Shown here: positions 25,532 through 34,250 of the stretch, piece by piece
Layout of the letters: each line of letters starts with the position of its first letter
Numbering within the stretch: the stretch's first letter is position 1
From: Acididesulfobacillus acetoxydans
GTDB taxonomy: Bacteria > Bacillota > Desulfitobacteriia > Desulfitobacteriales > Desulfitobacteriaceae
DNA length: 57,011 bases
NCBI RefSeq assembly: GCF_900016645.1
Contig: NZ_CDGJ01000071.1
Direction: 5' to 3' (one strand)
Translations under genes and position numbers: made by a program
Notes under the pieces: model-generated
Told to the model about the DNA's origin: nothing
Seen by the model: only the letters and a program-made list of their open reading frames with translations
Databases searched by the model: none

Positions 25532-25685
25532 TTGGGTCTTCCCCTTTCCTTTATCCTAAGCTTTACGAATTATTTATGTCTCCAAAACCCCAGCCTCTTC
25601 GATATCGGGCAACGAACTCCTGCCCTCACACTCCGATATCACGGCAGCCGGCGAACTTACCCAGCCTGGTGCAAGTCCTTTTCGG

Positions 25686-26297
25686 TCAACGAGGCTGCCG
25701 GGTCGGCTGGACTTGCGGCGCCTGCCGGGTCGGCTGGGCTTGCGGCGCCTGCTGGGTCGGCTGGACTTGCGACACCTGCTGGACTTGCGGTTTGACCGCG
25801 GCCAGAATCATTACCATGTTCCGACCCTCCAGCTTCGGGTCACGCTCTATGACAGCCTCCGTTTTCAGGAACTCCGCCAGGCGCAAGCACAAAATCCGGC
25901 CTTGTTCGGGATGCGTGATCTCCCGTCCCCGGAACATGATCGTCACTTTGACCTTGTCGCCTTCTCCCAAGAAGCGCTGGGCGTTGCGCGCCTTCGTCTC
26001 GAAGTCATGATCCTCAATATTCGGGCGCAGCTTGACCTCTTTGATTTCCATCGTCTTGTGCTTCTTGCGGGTTTCCTTGTCGCGTTTGGCTTGCTCATAT
26101 TTGTATTTGCCATAATCCATGAGTTTACAGACAGGCGGCTTCGCCGTAGGCGCGATCTCCACCAAGTCCACCGACTTCTCCATAGCCAGATGCAGAGCAT
26201 CACGTACCTGCATGATCCCGAGTTGTTCCCCGCCTTCACCGACTAAACGCACTTCCCGGGCCCGGATTTCCTCGTTAATCCGTAAATCCTTGCTAAT
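25686..26297 (-). CDS. infC: Translation initiation factor IF-3
   Basis: 203 residues from an ATT start at 26297, the non-canonical codon typical of infC, preceded by GGGGGTGA. The ATT restores the conserved N-terminus SKDLRINEEIRAREVRLVG, which an internal GTG at 26252 would drop. The IF3-N domain and IF3-C domain (KVKVTIMFRGREITHPEQG) are complete by about residue 170. The last 35 or so residues form an unusual Gln/Pro/Thr-rich tail made of a 9-residue repeat, encoded by 27-bp DNA repeats at 25695-25790. The start codon is expected to allow IF3 autoregulation. Confidence 0.95.
   Translation of the reverse strand: MSKDLRINEEIRAREVRLVGEGGEQLGIMQVRDALHLAMEKSVDLVEIAPTAKPPVCKLMDYGKYKYEQAKRDKETRKKHKTMEIKEVKLRPNIEDHDFETKARNAQRFLGEGDKVKVTIMFRGREITHPEQGRILCLRLAEFLKTEAVIERDPKLEGRNMVMILAAVKPQVQQVSQVQPTQQAPQAQPTRQAPQVQPTRQPR
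25695..25794. repeat. 27-bp tandem repeat encoding the IF-3 tail
   Basis: CTGCCGGGTCGGCTGGACTT-type units begin at 25695, 25722, 25749 and (shortened) 25776, a strict 27-bp period with few differences. They encode repeats of about nine residues (QPTRQAPQV) at the end of infC. Copy number is likely variable. Confidence 0.85.
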
Positions 26298-26366
26298 AAC
26301 GAATCACCCCCAAATTTAATATTGCCACAGAAATGAAGCAATCCCCCCAGAACAAACAAAAATAAA

Positions 26367-26520
26367 AGACGGGCTGATGACCACCCGTCTTCCTTACCAA
26401 ATCAGAGCAACCGCAGGCACAATGACCTTGCTCAGACCAGAAGATACCTCATCGACTTAAGCCATGAGGTGAGAAGCGGATGGCTTCTTCTTACCATCAG
26501 TATCTTAGCCCAAAATCCAG
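26367..26520 (-). promoter_or_regulatory. L20-type leader and attenuator of infC-rpmI-rplT
   Basis: About 150 nt upstream of infC contain long complementary segments and end in a hairpin AGACGGG / CCCGTCT (26367-26390). The hairpin is followed on the minus strand by TTTTATTTTTG, an intrinsic terminator before infC. This is the arrangement of the L20-responsive leader in Firmicutes. Assignment is by position and terminator; the L20-binding site was not modelled. Confidence 0.7.
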
Positions 26521-26619
26521 CTCCTGTCAATCTTTTTCTGGTTAGACGTCAGTCGGCCCCAAACTCACGCATCTCTCCATACCCGAAGATCCGATCTGAC
26601 AAATACAAAGATAAGATAT

Positions 26620-28554
26620 TCAATCCCCGTGCAACTGGGGAACGACACTCTTCTTGCTGCGGATCTCCTCCTGAATCAAGCTGACGAATTCCTCCAGACC
26701 CATCTTGGAGCCCGCATTGTCCTGACCATAACGCCGCACCGCCACGGCAGCGGATTCGGCCTCCCGATCGCCGACAACCAGGGTAAACGGTATCTTTTCC
26801 CTCTGCGCTTCCCGGATCTTGTAGTTGATCTTCTCGCGGCGGTCATCCGCCTCCGACCGGATATCCTGCTCCCTCAGGCGCGCCACGACGGATTGGGCAT
26901 ACTTCTCGTGCCGCTCGCTGATGGGAAGCACCCGCACTTGCACCGGCGCCAGCCAAGTCGGAAAAGCGCCGGCATATTGTTCCAGCAAGAGCGCGATAAA
27001 GCGCTCGATACTCCCGTAGACCACCCGGTGAATCATAACCGGACGATGCTTTTGTCCGTCTTCCCCGACATAGGTCAGATCAAACTTCTCGGGCATTTGG
27101 AAGTCAAGCTGGATCGTGCCGCACTGCCAAGTCCGGTCCAAACAATCCCGCAGGTGAAAGTCGATCTTCGGCCCGTAGAAAGCTCCGTCACCCGGATTTA
27201 CCTTATAGTCCATCCCCTTTGCTTGGAGGGCCTCCTCCAGAGCCCCGGTCGCCATCTCCCAGGCTTCGTCCGAGCCCATCGAATCCTCAGGCCTGGTCGA
27301 AAGTTCCACATGATATTCGAAACCGAAAATGCGATAGAAATAATCCACCAAATCAATCACCCCAATGATCTCGTCCTTGATCTGGCTGGGAAGCATATAA
27401 ATGTGAGCGTCATCCTGGGTAAAGTTCCTGACCCGGAGCAGCCCGTGCAAGGCCCCGGAGAGCTCATGCCGGTGAACCAGGCCCAGTTCCCCCAAACGCA
27501 GGGGCAAATCCCGGTAGCTGCGCAGCTTGGATTTGTAGACGATCATCCCGCCCGGGCAGTTCATGGGTTTCACCGCATAATCTTCATCATCAATCTTCGT
27601 GAAATACATGTTTTCTTTGTAGTGATCCCAATGACCGGACTGTTCCCACAGGCCGCGATTCAGTATGATTGGAGTCTTAATCTCCTGGTAGCCCCTTCTC
27701 TGATGTTCAAGCCGCCAAAAGTCCTCCAAGATGTTGCGCACGATCATCCCTTTAGGATGGAAAAAGGGAAAACCGGGCCCTTCATCGTGCAGACTGAAAA
27801 GATCCAGTTCCTGGCCAAGTTTGCGGTGATCTCGGCGTTTGGCCTCTTCCAGTTTAAACAAGTAATCGTCCAGGTCCGCCTGTTTCTCAAAAGCGGTGCC
27901 GTAAATGCGCTGCAGCATTTTGTTTTTCTCACTCCCGCGCCAGTAAGCGCCGGCAAGATTGAGGAGCTTAAAAGCTTTGATCTTCCCCGTTGAGGGGACA
28001 TGCGGCCCCGCACAAAGATCGGTAAAGTTGCCCTGAGTGTACATGGAAATAGGAACCCCATCCGGCAAATCTTCAATCAGCTCAACCTTGTAGTTCTCTC
28101 CCCGCCCGTTGAAAAAAGCCAGGGCTTCGCCGCGCTCCACCTCACGCCTTTCATAAGGAAAATTCTCTTTGGCCAAATGGGTCATCTCTGCTTCCAGCCG
28201 CCTGAGATCCTCCGGGGTGAAAACATGCTCGGAATCAAAATCGTAATAAAAGCCATTGGCTATGGCCGGACCGATACCCAAACGTGTCCCCGGAAAGAGG
28301 TTTTGCACCGCCTGAGCTAAGAGGTGGGAAGCCGAGTGGCGCAAGACCTTTAGTCCCTCTTCCCCGTCCGCCGTCAGAATTTCCACTTCCGCATCCGACT
28401 GCAAAGCATACGTGAGATCCCGGGTTTCACCATCCACCTTAGCGGCCACGGCCGCTTTCGCCAATCCCCGCGAAATCGAAGCCGCCAGGGAGGCCAACGT
28501 TGCTCCCGGCTCAACCGAACGAACTGAGCCGTCTTTCAAAGTTACCTGAAGCAT
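26620..28554 (-). CDS. thrS: Threonyl-tRNA synthetase
   Basis: 644 residues: TGS domain (1-62), editing domain with HSASHLLAQAV, class II core with PMNCPGG, RVRNFTQDDAHIY and motif 3 region, and C-terminal anticodon-binding domain (VRVLPISERHEKYA). Full length. Controlled by the T-box upstream. Confidence 0.96.
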   Translation of the reverse strand: MLQVTLKDGSVRSVEPGATLASLAASISRGLAKAAVAAKVDGETRDLTYALQSDAEVEILTADGEEGLKVLRHSASHLLAQAVQNLFPGTRLGIGPAIANGFYYDFDSEHVFTPEDLRRLEAEMTHLAKENFPYERREVERGEALAFFNGRGENYKVELIEDLPDGVPISMYTQGNFTDLCAGPHVPSTGKIKAFKLLNLAGAYWRGSEKNKMLQRIYGTAFEKQADLDDYLFKLEEAKRRDHRKLGQELDLFSLHDEGPGFPFFHPKGMIVRNILEDFWRLEHQRRGYQEIKTPIILNRGLWEQSGHWDHYKENMYFTKIDDEDYAVKPMNCPGGMIVYKSKLRSYRDLPLRLGELGLVHRHELSGALHGLLRVRNFTQDDAHIYMLPSQIKDEIIGVIDLVDYFYRIFGFEYHVELSTRPEDSMGSDEAWEMATGALEEALQAKGMDYKVNPGDGAFYGPKIDFHLRDCLDRTWQCGTIQLDFQMPEKFDLTYVGEDGQKHRPVMIHRVVYGSIERFIALLLEQYAGAFPTWLAPVQVRVLPISERHEKYAQSVVARLREQDIRSEADDRREKINYKIREAQREKIPFTLVVGDREAESAAVAVRRYGQDNAGSKMGLEEFVSLIQEEIRSKKSVVPQLHGD

Positions 28555-28700
28555 TGCCTTTCACTCCTGTCCTTGTTCTGATTTTTCTGCCTCGCACGAA
28601 CGACTTAGCAGCCGATATGCCTGTTTCTCACCCGAACCTATCCCCTCATGCCACATCCGCACCCGCTCCAGAAGCGCCTGCGCGCTGCTCCGGAACATAC

Positions 28701-29010
28701 AAAAAGCTCCCGCCCCGCTGGGGACGAGAGCACTGCTCCCGTGGTTCCACCCACATTCCAACCTCCGCCCAAACCAAACGGCACGCTCCAAAAACAAAAA
28801 CAGGAGCGGATGCCGGAATGGCAAGCACGCCGCACTTAACACCGTCAAAATCAGCGCAGGTCTTTCTCAACACCCTTAACGCGGGCGGACGTCCAAGCTT
28901 ACTCTCTTTTCAGCCCGGCACTCCGGGGTGGTCTTCGCCATCCTCTCTGTCAGAAATGCTTCCAGCCCACGGCATTCCTTCTCTGGTACGGAATCAGAGG
29001 GTTACTTTCC
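28701..29010 (-). promoter_or_regulatory. T-box riboswitch of thrS
   Basis: T-box sequence TGGGTGGAACCACGGGAGCA (28733-28752), then a terminator hairpin GCTCTCGTCCCC / GGGGCGGGAGC with five T (28701-28731). The 5' stem I region begins near 29010 with GGGGAAAGTA, which fits an AGTA box. The specifier is probably ACC; not folded. Between the terminator and the ATG there are about 145 nt. Confidence 0.9.
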
Positions 29011-29076
29011 CCATCACTGTTTTGAGCGGTATAACAAAATCACCAAGCACGTTTTTTACATTTGCATTTTCATTTA

Positions 29077-29104
29077 ATTATACAGTTTCCTGTCCAGCTG
29101 TCAA
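29077..29104 (-). promoter_or_regulatory. Sigma-A promoter of thrS
   Basis: Minus-strand TTGACA (29099-29104), 16-bp spacer, TATAAT (29077-29082), about 70 bp before the T-box. A 9-bp repeat array begins 14 bp further upstream. Confidence 0.8.
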
Positions 29105-29117
29105 CCCGGAGATTTTA

Positions 29118-29270
29118 CTAGATTTACTAGACTTGCTAGACTTGCTAGACTTGCTGAGTTTGTTGGGTTGTTGGGTTGGCTGGGTTTGCCGAGCTTGTTG
29201 GGTTGCTGGGTTTGCCGAGTTTGTTGGGTTGCTGGGTTTGCCGAGTTTGTTGGGTTTACCAAGTTTGCCT
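29118..29270. repeat. 9-bp-period repeat array upstream of thrS
   Basis: Four copies of TTGCTAGAC-like 9-mers pass into a longer 27-bp higher-order unit (TTGCCGAGTTTGTTGGGTTG) repeated about three times. It fills the space between the ytxC stop and the thrS promoter. The unit resembles the 27-bp repeat in infC (both contain CTTGCTGG/CTAGACTTGC words). Confidence 0.8.
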
Positions 29271-29300
29271 AATCCCCGGCACCCCACGGCGGGAACCGCC

Positions 29301-30188
29301 TCACGAATCTGCCAAGATGCCGCAGAGAGTGCAACCGGGACAGTCCTGCACTTTGTCCTCGAACACGTCGCGAATCGTGTGCAAGGTATCCCGGTAACCG
29401 GGAAAACGAATGTGCAAGACTACCTGCCGGGGCGCAGCGGAGATCAAGGCACTGATGAGCAAGTCTTCGTAGCTCAATTCCTGCCCGCTTTCATCGGCAG
29501 AAAACCCATCCAGGTAAAGCCCCGTCACCTTTTCCCCCTGATCATTGAACAGGTGGAATTTGCCGGAGGCACTGATCCCGACATGGAGCGTGTCAACCCG
29601 CGGAGATTGGGAGTCCAGGAAGTATTTAAGCAGCTTGACGAATTCGTAATATTCCCTCTCCAAGATATATTCGTCCACCGTCTGAGCCACTGTCCTGTCC
29701 ACTTCGGTCTTGTATTCTTGGGCCCGGAACCTGAGAAATCCCTCCACGTCAAAGGTCGGGGTTTTTTCCAGAACCGCCAGGATCTGCGCCACCAGCTTGG
29801 TTTTCCTTTGCGTTTTATACCCGGGATAGCTTTTGCCTTCGTTCAGGCTCCGAAGCGTTCGCGGCAGAACATGGGAACACTCCGCTTTTTTCAAGCGGTA
29901 CTTTTTCCCAAGCAAGGTGAGAACGTATTTCTCCTCCCAGTGTTCCAAGATAGTCTCCGCCAGAGCATTCGCCAAATAATACCCTTGTATCTTCCGGACC
30001 ATCGTCTGTTTTTCTTCTGCCTCTCCCGACGGCAGTTGAAAACTGCATCGGATTAACCAACGCTCCCCGAAACGGGTTTCACTGATTTCAAACGGCAGTT
30101 GCTCGCGCTTGCGCAGTTCGAGCAAATGTTCATAGATGTTATCCTTATAATGCTGCGTTCCCAACTGAACTGAATATTCCACCGGCAT
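29301..30188 (-). CDS. ytxC: YtxC-like putative sporulation protein
   Basis: 295-residue soluble protein matching the YtxC family in size and in its C-terminal pattern (HIRFPGYRDTLHTIRDVFEDKV then CPGCTLC). The family is found in endospore formers and is regulated with sporulation genes in Bacillus; no biochemical function is known. The two terminal CXXC-like cysteines are notable. It is the gene upstream of the thrS T-box region. Confidence 0.7.
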   Translation of the reverse strand: MPVEYSVQLGTQHYKDNIYEHLLELRKREQLPFEISETRFGERWLIRCSFQLPSGEAEEKQTMVRKIQGYYLANALAETILEHWEEKYVLTLLGKKYRLKKAECSHVLPRTLRSLNEGKSYPGYKTQRKTKLVAQILAVLEKTPTFDVEGFLRFRAQEYKTEVDRTVAQTVDEYILEREYYEFVKLLKYFLDSQSPRVDTLHVGISASGKFHLFNDQGEKVTGLYLDGFSADESGQELSYEDLLISALISAAPRQVVLHIRFPGYRDTLHTIRDVFEDKVQDCPGCTLCGILADS

Positions 30189-30376
30189 ACCCCCATAATA
30201 GAGTATATGACAGACCCTTCCTACTATTGCCAGTGGAACTTTCCCTTATTCCTCGCCCGAAGGCAAACTTTATTGCGTTAAGTTGTAACACTTTTTTCTT
30301 TCCGGCGTATCTTATTTTCAGAATCGCCCAGTGAAGTTAACCAAGGCTAACCCAGTAAACTACAATACAAGGAGGC

Positions 30377-30817
30377 TCACCCCTCACCATCCTTATTCTC
30401 CCCGGCTCCGCCCTCCGCCATAAAGTCGTAAAAAGCTTGCTGCCAGTTCGCATCACTGTTCATGAATTCAACCAGAATTTTTATGGCATTAATCGTGGCG
30501 GTTGACAGGTAATGCTCCATCGCTTCGGCTTCGGCAGCAAAGTTGCACTTGCTACATATGAGGGCGAGAAACTCCTGCAACAGTTGATTCCTCGTCACCA
30601 AATAAGAGCCGAGCTCTTTGCCTCTGTCGGTAAGTTTTATCTCGCCGTAGCGTTCGTATTTTATGTAGTTCTCATTCCGAAGTTTATAAAGGGCCTTCGT
30701 TACAGACGGCAAAGCGACTTTGAGCCTGTTACTGATATCCGTTACCCGGACGGCATCCCGGGACAAAGAAAACCGGTATATCTCTTCTAAATAGTCCTCC
30801 AAACTGGGTGTCAACAT
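30377..30817 (-). CDS. mntR: MntR-like metalloregulator (DtxR family)
   Basis: 146 residues: N-terminal winged HTH (LEDYLEEIYRFS, VTDISNRLKVALPSVTKALYKL) and a C-terminal metal-binding/dimerisation helix region with EAEAMEHYLS. The Asp/Glu of DYLEEIY and the Glu/Glu/His of the later helix fit Mn sites. It is divergent from mntH across a 557-bp gap and probably represses that transporter when Mn is replete. The tail after residue 135 is low complexity. Confidence 0.85.
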   Translation of the reverse strand: MLTPSLEDYLEEIYRFSLSRDAVRVTDISNRLKVALPSVTKALYKLRNENYIKYERYGEIKLTDRGKELGSYLVTRNQLLQEFLALICSKCNFAAEAEAMEHYLSTATINAIKILVEFMNSDANWQQAFYDFMAEGGAGENKDGEG

Positions 30818-31180
30818 TTCAGCACCCCTTCTTTAAACACGTCCAAAACACGGCGTCTGTTATGACACATTGCGTTTGCTGGGAAAGTGATATCAGCCTG
30901 AGCAGTGATTACATCAAGTCACTCTATCATATTCCACTATGTCTCATTCGTGACCTGTCACCGAAGTGAGGAATCTTCCGCCGGACCCGGTGAAGTTACG
31001 CTGTCCCAGAAGGTCGCGCCTGGCCGCCGCCAGAAATCCCGGGGGGAAACCTGCTTATGAGAAAACATCAAGAAAGACCGGAACGAGAAAGTACCAGAAA
31101 CAGAGAACACCCGAACTAGAAAATACCCAACAAAAACCCCCCCAGACAAAAGATACCGAAGAGGAAGAACGTCTGAAGCG
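30818..31180. other. Divergent mntR-mntH intergenic region
   Basis: No gene. It should carry the mntR promoter and an MntR operator; I could not pick a convincing palindrome. The right part adjoins the repeat element at 31181-31341. Confidence 0.5.
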
Positions 31181-31341
31181 ATCTCGTTCAGCTAAAGCTG
31201 AACATCACGATAGTGTCCCGTGGAGTCTATCGCCGAAAGCGCTTAATCTTTAACGCACTATCGCGCTGAAGGGTGAACTCTACCCGCACTGAAACAGAGT
31301 ACAGGGAACCCATCCCACTTGCAGAAGTGGGAGTCTCACGA
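31181..31341 (-). repeat. Dispersed element, copy B (long form, reverse)
   Basis: On the minus strand it starts with CGTGAGACTCCCACTTCT and a short hairpin (CCCACTT/AAGTGGG). It ends with the hairpin GTTCAGCTTTAGCTGAAC (31186-31203) and GAGATC. The start and end blocks match the element at 56096-56203; the middle differs and is about 50 bp longer. It lies directly upstream of the mntH ribosome site. Confidence 0.7.
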
Positions 31342-31374
31342 GTAGATAAAGAGGTTCAGAGGAGGAGAAGAAAG

Positions 31375-32721
31375 ATGAGCGATGGACTCAATTTGCCCCG
31401 GAGTCTCACCCACAAGGCAGCTATTCCCTTAAAACTAAATAATACGAACAAAACGGTGGAAGCTTGCCGCGCGGCAATCACGGGCCAACGAAAAGGAATT
31501 CTCGCTTTGCTCCCATTTTTGGGCCCCGCGTTCATCGCCTCCATCGCCTATATCGATCCGGGAAACTTCGCCACCAACGTTCAAAGCGGGTCCGAGTTCG
31601 GGTATAGAATGTTGTGGGTCGTAGTGCTCGCCAATTTAATGGCAATGCTTTTACAGAACATGTCGGCTAAGTTGGGCATAGCAACCGGTCAAAACCTGCC
31701 GGAGCTTTGCCGGATACACTTCAAAAGATGGCTGTCTTTCACGATGTGGGGAGTCTCGGAAGTGGCGGCCATGGCTACGGATCTGGCGGAATTCCTGGGG
31801 GCAACGTTGGGGATGAATTTACTGTTCGGCATTCCTATGCTTTATGCCGCCATCGTAACCGGTTTGATCACATATCTTATTCTCATGCTGGATCGTTACG
31901 GATTCCGGCCCCTGGAAAAGTTTATCGCCGCTTTTGCCGTGCTTATTGGGGCCTGTTATCTCATTGAAACGTTTCTTTCCCATCCGAACTTTGCTCAGGT
32001 TGCCTACCACAGTGTAGTACCCTGGCTGGGCAACGGGAACAGTGTCATGCTGGCCGTCGGTGTGATCGGGGCCACCGTGATGCCCCACGCGATCTATTTG
32101 CATTCAGGTCTGACCCAAAACAGAGTCGTCCCCCGTGACGACGGGGAAAAAGTGAAACTCCAAAGGTTCAACACCAAAGAGGTTCTGATCGCCCTCGGTT
32201 TTGCCGGCTTGATCAATATTGCCATGATGTACATGGCAGCGGCGGCTTTTCATTCTACCGGGAACAACAGTGTCGCCGATATTCAATCCGCCTACAAGAC
32301 CCTTACCCCCATCCTCGGACCGGCATCTGCGGGCGTGTTCCTGATTTCGCTCCTGTTTTCCGGCATTTCCAGTTCCGTCGTCGGCACAATGGCCGGCCAA
32401 GTGATCATGCAGGGATTTGTCGGCTTCCGCATTCCGGTCTGGGTGCGCCGGGTTATCACCATGCTGCCCACAATCGTCATCGTGGCCTTAGGCGTTGATC
32501 CCACCCAGACCCTGGTTATCAGTCAAGTCATCTTAAGCGTTGTCCTGCCGATCCCAATCATCGCCCTGATTTACTTCACAAAGCGGAAAGACCTCATGGG
32601 TGTCTTGGTCAATCAAAGGTGGATCACCGTCTTGTCTATAGCCTGCGCCTTTGTCATTACCTTCCTGAACCTTCTTCTCATCTATCAGACGCTCGGCGGA
32701 CATATCCCGTTGCTTGGCTAG
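31375..32721 (+). CDS. mntH: Nramp-family divalent metal (Mn2+) transporter
   Basis: 448 residues from ATG 31375, chosen for the AGAGGAGGAG ribosome site 6-16 nt upstream; the open frame runs further upstream into a repeat element. About 11 transmembrane helices. The Nramp metal-binding motif IDPGNFATNVQ is in helix 1 and MPHAIYLHS in helix 6. It imports Mn2+ (or Fe2+) with protons. It is divergent from the MntR-like regulator, which supports manganese. Confidence 0.93.
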   Translation: MSDGLNLPRSLTHKAAIPLKLNNTNKTVEACRAAITGQRKGILALLPFLGPAFIASIAYIDPGNFATNVQSGSEFGYRMLWVVVLANLMAMLLQNMSAKLGIATGQNLPELCRIHFKRWLSFTMWGVSEVAAMATDLAEFLGATLGMNLLFGIPMLYAAIVTGLITYLILMLDRYGFRPLEKFIAAFAVLIGACYLIETFLSHPNFAQVAYHSVVPWLGNGNSVMLAVGVIGATVMPHAIYLHSGLTQNRVVPRDDGEKVKLQRFNTKEVLIALGFAGLINIAMMYMAAAAFHSTGNNSVADIQSAYKTLTPILGPASAGVFLISLLFSGISSSVVGTMAGQVIMQGFVGFRIPVWVRRVITMLPTIVIVALGVDPTQTLVISQVILSVVLPIPIIALIYFTKRKDLMGVLVNQRWITVLSIACAFVITFLNLLLIYQTLGGHIPLLG

Positions 32722-32729
32722 CTCATCCC

Positions 32730-32750
32730 CGGAATCGAATTCCGAGGTTT
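32730..32750 (+). terminator. Weak hairpin after mntH
   Basis: CGGAAT-CGA-ATTCCG followed by AGGTTTT, 9 bp beyond the mntH stop. Short stem and interrupted T run, so termination may be partial. Confidence 0.45.
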
Positions 32751-32772
32751 TCCCGCTCACATTCTATAACTG

Positions 32773-32781
32773 TGATATAAT
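32773..32781 (+). promoter_or_regulatory. Extended -10 promoter before the EamA leader
   Basis: TGA-TATAAT (32776-32781 for the hexamer) with no good -35. It would start a transcript near 32788, about 175 nt before the EamA gene. Confidence 0.6.
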
Positions 32782-32787
32782 AGAGGT

Positions 32788-32942
32788 GTGTATTCGCAGA
32801 CAGAATATCCTTGTACTTTAGTCTGGGGGGTGAGCCAGATGTTTTATCCGCCGTTGTTTGAAAACGACGTTCCCGCCTTCCTTCCGCGCTGAGCGAAGGA
32901 AATCAATACGGGGTTCCCTTCGCCGGTGGACATATCAGTCCA
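32788..32942 (+). ncRNA. Candidate structured leader or small RNA
   Basis: About 155 nt with several nested complementary blocks: CAGAC/GTCTG (32798-32826), CGTTGT/ACGACG-type stem near 32850-32872, GCGAAGG/CCTTCGC (32893-32923), and TGGAC/GTCCA at the 3' end. It precedes a drug/metabolite transporter, so a riboswitch is possible. The AAATCAAT hairpin is also reminiscent of 6S RNA. No terminator is visible before the start codon. Class not identified. Confidence 0.35.
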
Positions 32943-32963
32943 AAATGTGACGGAGGGATCGAA

Positions 32964-33836
32964 ATGAAATCAACCTATTTGGGCGGACTATATATGGCCC
33001 TTGCCGCAAGCATCTGGGGCGTTATGTATGTGGTCAGTAAGATTCTGCTGCAAAACATCGCACCGTTGGCGCTGGTGTGGATTCGCTATATAGTGGCCTT
33101 GCTCACCTTAGCCATTACTATCGCTGCCACTGGGCAATCTTGGCGGATTTACCGCCGGCATTTACCGCTGGTCGCTGCGATTGGAATCGTTGGCTATGCG
33201 CTCTCTATTTGGCTGCAGTTCCTCGGAACCAAACTTTCGACCGCACAGACGGGCGCAATGATTACATCGGCCGCGCCGGCCTTTATGGTTGTGTTTAGCC
33301 GCTTCATCCTGGACGAAAAAATCACCGTACGCAAAGGAGTTTCTGTCGGGCTGGCGACCGCCGGTGTGCTGATGATTGTTGGAAATGCCGGGTTCGGCCA
33401 TCCTGATCGGCTCGGAAGCATAGTCTTATTCATTGCGGCCTTGGCATGGGCTCTGATGTCTGTCTTGGTAAAACTTGTGCCTACGGACTACTCCCAACTG
33501 ACTGTAACCTTTTACGCTATACTGGTTGCGACCCTGGGCCTCACGCCGGCCGCTCTGGAACAGCTGCCGCATTCGTTATCCGCTATATGGCTGCGGCCAA
33601 GTATTTGGAGCGGGATTCTCTACTTAGGAGTCATTTCTACGGCGGGAGCATTCTTTCTCTGGAACAAAGGCCTGCAGTTGGTGGACGCGTCATCAGGGGG
33701 ACTGTATTTCTTTTTTCAGCCGCTTGTAGGGACCTTTCTGGGCTGGCTGATTCTGGGCGAGACCGTCGGGTTTTCATTTTGGGTCGGTGCTCTGCTGATC
33801 CTGACCGGTATTGCACTCGTCGTCAAGGAATCGTGA
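32964..33836 (+). CDS. EamA-family drug/metabolite transporter
   Basis: 290-residue membrane protein with ten predicted helices in two EamA repeats (LYMALAASIWGVMYVVSK and LIAALAWALMSVLVK-like). The C-terminal half ends LGWLILGETVGFSFWVGALLILTG, typical of the family. Exports or imports an unknown small metabolite. Ribosome site GGAGGG before the ATG. The structured leader upstream suggests ligand control. Confidence 0.87.
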   Translation: MKSTYLGGLYMALAASIWGVMYVVSKILLQNIAPLALVWIRYIVALLTLAITIAATGQSWRIYRRHLPLVAAIGIVGYALSIWLQFLGTKLSTAQTGAMITSAAPAFMVVFSRFILDEKITVRKGVSVGLATAGVLMIVGNAGFGHPDRLGSIVLFIAALAWALMSVLVKLVPTDYSQLTVTFYAILVATLGLTPAALEQLPHSLSAIWLRPSIWSGILYLGVISTAGAFFLWNKGLQLVDASSGGLYFFFQPLVGTFLGWLILGETVGFSFWVGALLILTGIALVVKES

Positions 33837-33887
33837 ACCCCGTTTTTACCATTCCAAGTCCACGGGGTCTTGCTCAGTGGATTTCCA

Positions 33888-33918
33888 CGCCTCCATAGGC
33901 ATTCAGCCTTTGGAGGCG
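33888..33918. terminator. Bidirectional terminator between EamA and fmdB
   Basis: CGCCTCCA / TGGAGGCG stem with 15-nt loop between convergent genes, followed by GTTT on the plus side. The T run is short. Confidence 0.5.
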
Positions 33919-34040
33919 TTTGCGGTCAGTGACCTGCCCCAACGGACCCTGAGCATGAAGAGAGACAGTTCGCCTTTTGCCGGATATGCGAACCGTCTCA
34001 AACTGAAGAGAACCACACGGGTTCCTCGCGATCAGATTCC

Positions 34041-34250
34041 TCAGCCAAAGCTGGAAGTCCCGCAAGAACCTCCTACACTCCCGCCGGAACTCGAGCGGCT
34101 CCTTGAACCGCCAATGTTTACAGCCGTAAAACGTTGCTCGACTTCAGAGCTGCCGCACTGCGGGCATACTTGCTTGTCCTTCTGGCTTATACTGCAGAAC
34201 ACAGAAAACCTGTGTTCACAATCTTTACAGACTAAATCATAAGTCGGCAT
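34041..34250 (-). CDS. FmdB-type zinc-ribbon protein
   Basis: 69 residues: MPTYDLVCKDCEHRFSV then CPQCGSSEVEQRF, a CxxC...CxxC zinc ribbon of the FmdB family, and a Ser/Gly-rich tail. FmdB-like proteins are often near amidase, formate or molybdoenzyme genes. It lies downstream of the Mo/W island in the same direction but 180 bp away, so co-transcription is uncertain. Function not established. Confidence 0.8.
   Translation of the reverse strand: MPTYDLVCKDCEHRFSVFCSISQKDKQVCPQCGSSEVEQRFTAVNIGGSRSRSSSGGSVGGSCGTSSFG

Noticed and set aside
26629..27993. 454-aa ORF on the plus strand
   Set aside because: Exact antisense of thrS, whose synthetase motifs are unmistakable; a codon-bias shadow.
29118..29270. 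CRISPR array
   Set aside because: Units are contiguous 9/27-bp repeats without unique spacers; the other repeat blocks in the window also lack repeat-spacer alternation and no cas gene is present.
28500..30056. 518-aa ORF on the plus strand
   Set aside because: It crosses the thrS T-box, promoter, repeat array and the antisense of ytxC; no domain is recognisable.
31181..31341. A complete insertion sequence
   Set aside because: No transposase or TnpB frame in or near any of the four element copies; only end-like sequences are present.
32788..32942. Guanidine-I or yybP-ykoY riboswitch
   Set aside because: The conserved words of those classes that I know are not present, despite the transporter downstream; left unassigned.
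33874..34065. 63-aa minus-strand ORF after fmdB
   Set aside because: Covers the convergent terminator and the end of fmdB; no family.
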